Shown here: positions 6,588 through 11,508 of the stretch, one piece after another | Layout of the letters: each line of letters begins with the position of its first letter | How positions within the stretch are numbered: the stretch's first letter is position 1 | From: an uncultured bacterium | GTDB lineage: Bacteria > Actinomycetota > Actinomycetes > S36-B12 | Direction of reading: 5' to 3' | Assembly: GCA_903908025.1 (NCBI GenBank) | Contig: CAIVQM010000082.1 | Span: 1 to 11,508 of the forward strand | Length of the DNA stretch: 11,508 nucleotides | Notes under the pieces: generated by a model | What the model was told of the DNA's origin: nothing | The model's input: the letters and a program-made list of their open reading frames with translations, nothing else | Databases searched by the model: none | Translations under genes and position numbers: made by a program

Positions 6588-6594
6588 TCCAATT
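6581..6594. promoter_or_regulatory. Palindromic operator, site 3, in front of the CoA-transferase
   Basis: GATTGTATCCAATT lies in the 29-bp gap between the prpE stop and the CoA-transferase GTG. Its first 13 bases equal site 2, and the identity extends to 15 bases counting CG upstream (6579-6593). The outermost symmetric pair is lost, leaving ATTGNATCCAAT as the shared 12-bp core. It ends six bases before the start codon. Confidence 0.7.
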
Positions 6595-6604
6595 CGAGGG
6601 CGGC

Positions 6605-8479
6605 TCAGTTGCGAAGCAGCGGAGTGATCACATCGAGCACGCTGACATCCTCGATCGTGCTCGGGATCGCCTCTGGCCTGCCGTCCGCGATCCCTCGCAT
6701 GGTGCGACGCAGAATCTTGCCGGACCGGGTCTTCGGCAGTCCCGGCACGATCACGACCTCCTTGAGGGCCGCCACCGGACCGATCTGGTTGCGCACAGCG
6801 GCGACGATCTCCGCCTGCAGCACCGACGGGTCCGGGTCGACACCGGCCTTCAGGACGACGAAGGCACGGGGCACCTGGCCCTTCATCGCATCCTGCACCC
6901 CGATGACGGCGCACTCGGCAACCTGCGGATGGGCAGCAACCACCGCCTCCATCGATCCGGTCGACAAGCGATGCCCGGCGACGTTGATGACATCGTCGGT
7001 GCGCCCCATCACATAGACGTAGCCGTCCTCGTCGATGTAGCCACCATCACCCGTCGTGTAGCAACCGTCGAAGACACTGAGGTACGAGTCGATGTAGCGC
7101 TGGTCGTCGCGCCACAGGGTCGGCAGCGTGCCGGGTGGCAGCGGGAGTCGGATCACTATCGCGCCGTCCTGCCCAGCGGGCAGGTCTTGGCCCGCGCCGT
7201 CGACCACCCGGACGTCGTAGCCGGGCACCGGCACGGTCGGTGAGCCGGGCTTGATCGGCATCGGCTCGAGGCCACGCAGGTTGCTGGCGATCGGCCATCC
7301 GGTCTCGGTCTGCCACCAGTTGTCGATGACGGGAACGCCGAGGTGGTCGGTTGCCCAGTGGTAGGTGTCGGGATCCAGTCGCTCGCCGGCAAGGAACAGG
7401 GTGCGCAGGCTGGACAGGTCGTAGTCGGCGAGAAGTGCGCCGTCCGGATCCTCCTTCTTGATTGCGCGGATGGCCGTCGGCGCAGTGAACAGGGCAGCGA
7501 CCCCGTACTCCGCGATGACGCGCCAGAACGCACCTGCGTCGGGCGTGCCTACCGGCTTGCCTTCGTAGAGCAGCGTCGTCGCTCCCGCGATCAGCGGCGC
7601 GTATGCGATGTAGGAATGGCCGACAACCCAGCCGACATCCGACGCCGCCCACCAGGTGTCATCAGGCCCCATGCCGTAGACGTTCTCGAAGGACCAGGCC
7701 ATCGCTACGGCATGGCCACCGTTGTCGCGCACCACGCCCTTCGGCCGGCCGGTCGTGCCGGATGTGTAGAGGATGTACAGCGGGTCGGTCGCGCGCACCG
7801 GCACGGCCGCGTGCGGATGCGCCGTCGAGATCCGCTCATGCCAGTCGACATCCGTCGGCCCCATCTCCGCCTGCGCCTGCGGCCGCTGCAGGACGACGGA
7901 TGCGACCGGCACATGGGTCGCCAGACGCAGTGCCTCGTCGAGAAGCGGCTTGTACTCGATGACACGCGACGGCTCGATTCCGCAGCTCGCCGTGACGATC
8001 ACGGTCGGCTCCGCGTCGTCGATGCGCGCAGCGAGTTCAGCAGGAGCGAACCCACCGAAGACGACTGAATGGACGGCACCGAGGCGCGCGCACGCGAGCA
8101 TCGCCACGATGGCTTCCGGGATCATCGGCATGTACACGATCACCCGATCACCACGCCCGACACCCAAGTCGGCCAGCACGCCGGCAAACCGCGACACCAT
8201 GTCGAGCAGAGCGGAGTACGTGACGGCAGCCTTCGTTCCGGTGACGGGACTGTCGTAACGAATAGCAATGTGCTCGCCCCGCCCCGCCTCGACATGGCGA
8301 TCGACCGCGTTCGCGCAGGTGTTCAGAACCCCGTCCGGGAACCATCGGTACAGGGGTGCCTCAGCCGAATCAAGGCCCACCGACGGCGGCTCGATCCAGT
8401 CAATGGCCGACGCTGCGTCCAGCCAGAACCCCGATGGATCGGAAAGCGCCCGGTCCCGACTGGCCTGATACGAACCCAT
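6605..8479 (-). CDS. prpE: Propionyl-CoA synthetase (AMP-forming), PrpE
   Basis: A 624-residue adenylate-forming acyl-CoA synthetase that activates propionate (and less well acetate) to its CoA thioester via an acyl-AMP intermediate in the cytoplasm. The ACS N-terminal segment is present (YRWFPDGVLNTCANAVDRHV, 44-63), then the phosphate-binding loop YTSGTTGRPKG (238-248) followed by VVRDNGGHAVAMAW, which is typical of PrpE/ACSS3 rather than Acs. Also seen are SDVGWVVGHSYIAYAPLIAG, GKPVGTPDAGAFWRVI, NWWQTETGWPI (387-397), YTTGDGG, and the C-terminal PKTRSGKILRR with catalytic Lys588, which in the family is a target of reversible acylation. Length is normal for PrpE (about 630). An AGGGGAG lies a few bases before the ATG. 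It begins 23 bp after the channel gene and ends 29 bp before the CoA-transferase; the operator in that gap suggests it is outside the GntR regulon, though read-through is possible. Confidence 0.93.
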   Translation of the reverse strand: MGSYQASRDRALSDPSGFWLDAASAIDWIEPPSVGLDSAEAPLYRWFPDGVLNTCANAVDRHVEAGRGEHIAIRYDSPVTGTKAAVTYSALLDMVSRFAGVLADLGVGRGDRVIVYMPMIPEAIVAMLACARLGAVHSVVFGGFAPAELAARIDDAEPTVIVTASCGIEPSRVIEYKPLLDEALRLATHVPVASVVLQRPQAQAEMGPTDVDWHERISTAHPHAAVPVRATDPLYILYTSGTTGRPKGVVRDNGGHAVAMAWSFENVYGMGPDDTWWAASDVGWVVGHSYIAYAPLIAGATTLLYEGKPVGTPDAGAFWRVIAEYGVAALFTAPTAIRAIKKEDPDGALLADYDLSSLRTLFLAGERLDPDTYHWATDHLGVPVIDNWWQTETGWPIASNLRGLEPMPIKPGSPTVPVPGYDVRVVDGAGQDLPAGQDGAIVIRLPLPPGTLPTLWRDDQRYIDSYLSVFDGCYTTGDGGYIDEDGYVYVMGRTDDVINVAGHRLSTGSMEAVVAAHPQVAECAVIGVQDAMKGQVPRAFVVLKAGVDPDPSVLQAEIVAAVRNQIGPVAALKEVVIVPGLPKTRSGKILRRTMRGIADGRPEAIPSTIEDVSVLDVITPLLRN

Positions 8480-8502
8480 GCGACTCCCCTATGCCTTGTT
8501 GG

Positions 8503-9114
8503 TTATGCCGTGTCGGTCGGATGCTCGGCTGCCTCGCGCGCACGCTCCCGGATGGCCTTCTTCGCCGCGCCCCCCATGACGCGGATCAAGACCGCGATGA
8601 AGGCGATGTCCAGCGACATCTGCACCATCGTCACGGCGCGCGCCGAGACCGAGTTGGGTGCGATGTCGCCGAAACCGACGGTCGCCAGGACCGTGAGTGC
8701 GTAGTAGTAGGCGCTGAACGTATCGAGGTCCTCGGTGAAGGAACCAGTTTGGGACAAGGAGATCTCGACGTAGGCCATCGAGAAGATGGCCAGGAACATC
8801 GTTGCGGTGAGGATGAGGGCCTCGATGGCCCGAAGAGTCGGATACCGGGACTTGTAGACACGCCTCAACTGTCGGCGGAAGAACAGCACGTAGACAGTGA
8901 TCCCGCCGATCGCGAGCAGGGCCGGGTAGACCACCGAGTCCTCGGCCGTCTGCGGCGCGAGCGACATCATCCACAGGATGAAGGCGAAACCGACGAGGAG
9001 CCGACCCATACTCTGCGCGATCGCAATCACCATGTCGCGGCGATCGATCGGGGCCCCGGACTGCAGGGCCTCCTCATCATCGTCGGGGACTCCCCCCATT
9101 GAACCGATCGTCAT
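8503..9114 (-). CDS. Small potassium-channel-like membrane protein (ion channel pore domain)
   Basis: A 203-residue integral membrane protein with four predicted hydrophobic segments (about 29-51, 61-79, 96-119 and 157-180). The last pair brackets a pore loop: pore helix about 131-144, then the selectivity filter TVGFGD (145-150), a close match to the K+ channel TVGYGD with Phe for Tyr, a variant found in other K+ channels. There is no S4-like arginine ladder and no RCK/TrkA nucleotide-binding domain; the C-terminus is a short charged tail. It most likely conducts K+, with ions not proven. The N-terminal 25 residues are acidic and soluble. ATG at 9112-9114 is used, though a second ATG five codons later is possible; neither has a Shine-Dalgarno, and a weak CAGACT six bases upstream could support a leaderless message. 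It lies between rlmN (39 bp) and prpE (23 bp) with no obvious functional tie to either. Confidence 0.85.
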   Translation of the reverse strand: MTIGSMGGVPDDDEEALQSGAPIDRRDMVIAIAQSMGRLLVGFAFILWMMSLAPQTAEDSVVYPALLAIGGITVYVLFFRRQLRRVYKSRYPTLRAIEALILTATMFLAIFSMAYVEISLSQTGSFTEDLDTFSAYYYALTVLATVGFGDIAPNSVSARAVTMVQMSLDIAFIAVLIRVMGGAAKKAIRERAREAAEHPTDTA

Positions 9115-9153
9115 GCCGTCAGTCTGCCACGACAGCCGCGCGCGACGGGGATG

Positions 9154-10260
9154 TCACGGAGTCGCGGCGGCCAGTTGCCCGCAGGCGCCGTCGATCTCGC
9201 GGCCCCGCGTGTCCCGAACCGTAACCGGCACGCCACGACGCTCGAGAATGCGGACGAACGCCGTCTCGTCCTCCGGTCGGGATGCCGTCCACTTCGAACC
9301 GGGGGTCGGATTGAGCGGGATGAGGTTCACATGCACCAGGTGCCCGACGAGCAGATCGGCGAGGAGTTCGGCTCGCCAGCGCTGGTCATTGATGTCCTTG
9401 ATCAACGCGTATTCGATGCTGACCCGCCGATGAGTGGCTTCGCCGTACTGCCAGGCGGCATCGAGGACCTCGGACACCTTCCATCGGGTGTTAACCGGGA
9501 CGAGGGTGTCGCGCAGCGCATCGTCGGGCGCATGCAACGACACGGCGAGCGTGACCGGCAGGCCCTCGCCCGCGAGGTCCAGGATGCGCGGCACCAGTCC
9601 GACGGTCGAGACCGTGATCCCCCGCGCGCCGATCCCCAGACCGGACGGCGCCGGCTCCGTCAGCCGCCGAACGGCGCCCACCACTGCTCGGTAGTTGGCC
9701 AGTGGCTCACCCATGCCCATGAAGACGACATTGGAGACACGACCCGGGCCGCCGGCGATCTCATCACGGGCCAGCGCTCGCGCCCCCGCGAGCACCTGCT
9801 CGACGATCTCGGCCGTCGACAGATTGCGGGTCAGTCCGGCCTGGCCGGTGGCGCAGAAGGGGCAGTTCATCCCGCATCCGGCCTGCGACGAGATGCACAT
9901 CGTCACCCGCTCCGGGTAGCGCATCAGCACACTCTCGACGAGGGCACCACCGTGCAGCCGCCACACGCTCTTCACCGTGGTGCCACGGTCGCAGTCGATC
10001 GTCCGCACCGGTGTGAGCAGCGTGGGTAGCAGCGCAGCAGCGATCGACTCACGTGCGGGGGCCGGCATGTCGGTCCACTCGGCGGGATCGTCGCTGAGCC
10101 GCCCGAGCCACTGGCGCGAGACCTGGTCGGCACGGAAGGCGGGCAGGCCGAGCTCGACGACAGCCGCGCGACGGCCGGCCGGATCGAGATCGAGCAGATG
10201 GACCGGCGGCTTGCCCTTCTTCGGGGCCTCGAAGACCAGTTCACCCGGCAGGGGCGCCAC
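9154..10260 (-). CDS. rlmN: Dual-specificity 23S rRNA A2503 / tRNA A37 C2-methyltransferase RlmN
   Basis: A 368-residue radical-SAM methyltransferase that methylates carbon 2 of A2503 in 23S rRNA, and in some bacteria A37 of certain tRNAs, affecting peptidyl transfer and fidelity. The iron-sulfur cluster motif CGMNCPFC gives Cys129, Cys133 and Cys136 within ISSQAGCGMNCPFCATG. Cys122 and Cys360 (in DGACGQLA) match the catalytic pair Cys118 and Cys355 of the E. coli enzyme; Cys360 would carry the methyl relay. The family stretches VVFMGMGEPLANY (178-190), VSTVGLVPRI, LAVSLHAPDD and VNLIPLNP are all intact. RlmN rather than Cfr is favoured by overall length and by the frr-cdsA-rlmN context, which is usual in actinobacteria. 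The GTG at 10258-10260 is chosen; it lies 5 bp after the cdsA stop. Confidence 0.96.
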   Translation of the reverse strand: MAPLPGELVFEAPKKGKPPVHLLDLDPAGRRAAVVELGLPAFRADQVSRQWLGRLSDDPAEWTDMPAPARESIAAALLPTLLTPVRTIDCDRGTTVKSVWRLHGGALVESVLMRYPERVTMCISSQAGCGMNCPFCATGQAGLTRNLSTAEIVEQVLAGARALARDEIAGGPGRVSNVVFMGMGEPLANYRAVVGAVRRLTEPAPSGLGIGARGITVSTVGLVPRILDLAGEGLPVTLAVSLHAPDDALRDTLVPVNTRWKVSEVLDAAWQYGEATHRRVSIEYALIKDINDQRWRAELLADLLVGHLVHVNLIPLNPTPGSKWTASRPEDETAFVRILERRGVPVTVRDTRGREIDGACGQLAAATP

Positions 10261-10265
10261 CGGCG

Positions 10266-11120
10266 TCAGCCGATCCCGCTACCGAGGAACACGGTGAACA
10301 GGACCCACGAGGCAAAGGCATTCGGGACCAGCGAGTCGAGGCGATCCATCATGCCGCCATGCCCGGGCAGGAAGGTGCCCATGTCCTTGACACCCAGATC
10401 GCGCTTGATCGCGCTCTCGGCGAAGTCACCGGCGGTCGCTGTGACGGTGAGGACGAGGCCGGCCACGATGCCCTGCCACCACGGGGCATCAAGTAGGTAG
10501 ACGAAGCTCACTGCACCGACTGCGCACTGCAGGATGATCGACCCGACCAATCCCTCCCAAGACTTCTTCGGGCTGATCTGCGGAGCGATCGGATGCTTGC
10601 CGAAGAGCACTCCAGCCGCGTAGCCCCCGATGTCATTGGACACCGTCAGGAGGATGAACACCACAACGCGTTGAGGACCGTTGTCGGCGGCCAGCGTGAG
10701 CATGAGGAACCCGGCCATGAACGGCAGATAGGCAACCACGAAAGCACTCGCAGTCACATCGCGGACGTAGCCCTCGTAGCCGCGACGGATTCGCCACATC
10801 AGGATCACCAGGATCGCCAGACCGGTGGCCACGAGTTGGGCCGTGACGCCCCAGATGTACGCGGCGGCCGGGATGACGACAACCGCCGCATATACCGGCG
10901 TTCGAGTGAGCCGAATCGATGCCTGAGCGAATGCCTGGAACAGTTCGTGCGCCGCCACGATGAGTGCCGCGATGACGACGACCGCGAAGAGCCACTTCAG
11001 AGTGAACAGGCTCACGAGCACGACGACTGCCAGCACGACGCCCGAAGCGACAGCGGCAGGCAGGTTCCTACCGGCCCGGGACTTCGCGGCGGGGGCCTGT
11101 GCGGCGTCGGGTTCACCCAT
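10266..11120 (-). CDS. cdsA: Phosphatidate cytidylyltransferase CdsA
   Basis: A 284-residue multi-pass membrane enzyme that makes CDP-diacylglycerol from phosphatidic acid and CTP, the branch point for phosphatidylinositol, phosphatidylglycerol and cardiolipin. After a short soluble N-terminus (1-20) come about eight hydrophobic segments. The C-terminal CDP-diglyceride synthetase signature is intact at 236-262, with SAIKRDLGVKD, LPGHGG and MDRLD as its parts; the upstream ISPKKSWEG (182-190) is also typical, and Asp232 and Asp259 fall in the metal/substrate-binding region. The ATG at 11118-11120 has a GAGGT about ten bases upstream, inside the end of frr. Spacing is 5 bp to frr and 5 bp to rlmN, so the three form one operon. 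Confidence 0.96.
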   Translation of the reverse strand: MGEPDAAQAPAAKSRAGRNLPAAVASGVVLAVVVLVSLFTLKWLFAVVVIAALIVAAHELFQAFAQASIRLTRTPVYAAVVVIPAAAYIWGVTAQLVATGLAILVILMWRIRRGYEGYVRDVTASAFVVAYLPFMAGFLMLTLAADNGPQRVVVFILLTVSNDIGGYAAGVLFGKHPIAPQISPKKSWEGLVGSIILQCAVGAVSFVYLLDAPWWQGIVAGLVLTVTATAGDFAESAIKRDLGVKDMGTFLPGHGGMMDRLDSLVPNAFASWVLFTVFLGSGIG

Positions 11121-11125
11121 GCAGG

Positions 11126-11508
11126 TCAGACCTCGAGCAGTTCTGCTTCTTTGTGCTTGAGGATCTCGTCGATGTGCTCGACATGCTTGTGCGTGAAGTC
11201 ATCGAGGGACTTCTCTGCGCGGCGCGCATCGTCCTCGCCGACATCGCCGTCCTTCTGCAGCTTGTCCAGGGCATCCTTCGCATGGCGGCGGATATTGCGA
11301 ATGGAGATGCGAGCATCCTCGGCCTTGTGCTTGGCAACCTTGATGTACTCCTTGCGACGCTCCTCGGTGAGCTGCGGCAGGTTCACGCGGATCACATTGC
11401 CGTCGTTGCTGGGATTGATACCGAGGTCGCTCTCACGGAGGGCCTTCTCGACCGCCACCATCGAGCCCTTGTCATACGGAGTGATGAGGACGCTGCGCGG
11501 CTCCGGAA
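11126..11508 (-). CDS. frr: Ribosome recycling factor, C-terminal 126 residues (cut by window edge)
   Basis: The frame is open to the right edge, so the gene continues outside the window; about 60 N-terminal residues of the usual 185 are missing. RRF splits the post-termination ribosome together with EF-G. The visible part is a clear match: PEPRSVLITPYDKGSM, then IEKA-type VAVEKALRESDLGINPSND, DGNVIRVNLPQLTEERRKEY, ARISIRNIRRHAKD, and the final coiled-coil helix of domain I ending in HKEAELLEV. The inner ATG at 11461 is Met within the protein, not the start. cdsA follows after 5 bp. In most actinobacteria pyrH precedes frr, which would lie beyond the window. Confidence 0.96.
   Translation of the reverse strand, partial: PEPRSVLITPYDKGSMVAVEKALRESDLGINPSNDGNVIRVNLPQLTEERRKEYIKVAKHKAEDARISIRNIRRHAKDALDKLQKDGDVGEDDARRAEKSLDDFTHKHVEHIDEILKHKEAELLEV

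Noticed and set aside
6576..6914. N-terminal extension of the CoA-transferase frame
   Set aside because: It overlaps the conserved C-terminal domain of prpE in another frame and crosses the operator; the family fold starts right after the GTG at 6575.
5478..7016. Plus-strand open frame of 512 codons opposite the CoA-transferase and prpE
   Set aside because: The protein has low complexity rich in Arg, His and Gly, no recognisable domain, and spans the junction and operator of two well-supported minus-strand genes. It is a by-product of high GC.
9115..9153. Possible terminator hairpin between rlmN and the channel gene
   Set aside because: The GC-rich CGCGCGCG run is self-complementary but forms no proper stem-loop and has no T-run on the minus strand.
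11126..11461. frr starting at the ATG at 11461
   Set aside because: The frame continues to the window edge with clearly RRF-like residues (PEPRSVLITPYDKGS), so this Met is internal.

Overview
The window looks like chromosomal DNA from a high-GC actinobacterium. The clues are strong G/C bias at third codon positions, frequent GTG starts, start codons that often lack a Shine-Dalgarno sequence, and the gene order frr-cdsA-rlmN on one strand, which is the familiar actinobacterial arrangement. The genus cannot be told from this sequence. Genes are packed tightly; there is no gene-free stretch longer than about 100 bases, and I see no tRNA, rRNA, CRISPR array, insertion sequence or convincing terminator.

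Layout, left to right. Positions 22-1396 carry two plus-strand genes: the C-terminal part of a DadA/DAO-type FAD oxidoreductase, whose reading frame is broken at the very left edge, and a small VOC (glyoxalase/dioxygenase-fold) protein. Everything from 1377 to 11508 is on the minus strand. In transcription order (right to left) it reads: frr (cut by the right edge), cdsA, rlmN, a small potassium-channel-like protein, prpE (propionyl-CoA synthetase), a class III (CaiB/BaiF) CoA-transferase, a GntR/FCD regulator, a glutaryl-CoA-dehydrogenase-like enzyme, an NAD(P)-dependent aldehyde dehydrogenase, and a nitrobindin-like heme-binding beta-barrel protein. The last of these runs 20 bp into the VOC gene, tail to tail.

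The most interesting part is 2061-6594. Aldehyde dehydrogenase, CoA-transferase and glutaryl-CoA dehydrogenase together could carry glutarate semialdehyde to glutarate, then glutaryl-CoA, then crotonyl-CoA plus CO2. They are arranged in two transcription units: CoA-transferase + gntR, and dehydrogenase + aldehyde dehydrogenase + heme-binding protein. Three copies of a near-palindrome (GATTGKATCCAATC type) lie only in front of these two units: two copies before the dehydrogenase and one before the CoA-transferase. One copy in each promoter contains a TACAAT -10 hexamer, so a bound regulator would block RNA polymerase. The simplest reading is an autoregulated GntR regulon for a C5-dicarboxylate (glutarate) branch of lysine/5-aminovalerate catabolism. 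The substrate is an inference. At the CoA-transferase the -10 lies six bases before the GTG, implying a leaderless message with its operator almost touching the start codon.

The remaining genes are ordinary housekeeping (frr, cdsA, rlmN), propionate activation (prpE) and a membrane channel.
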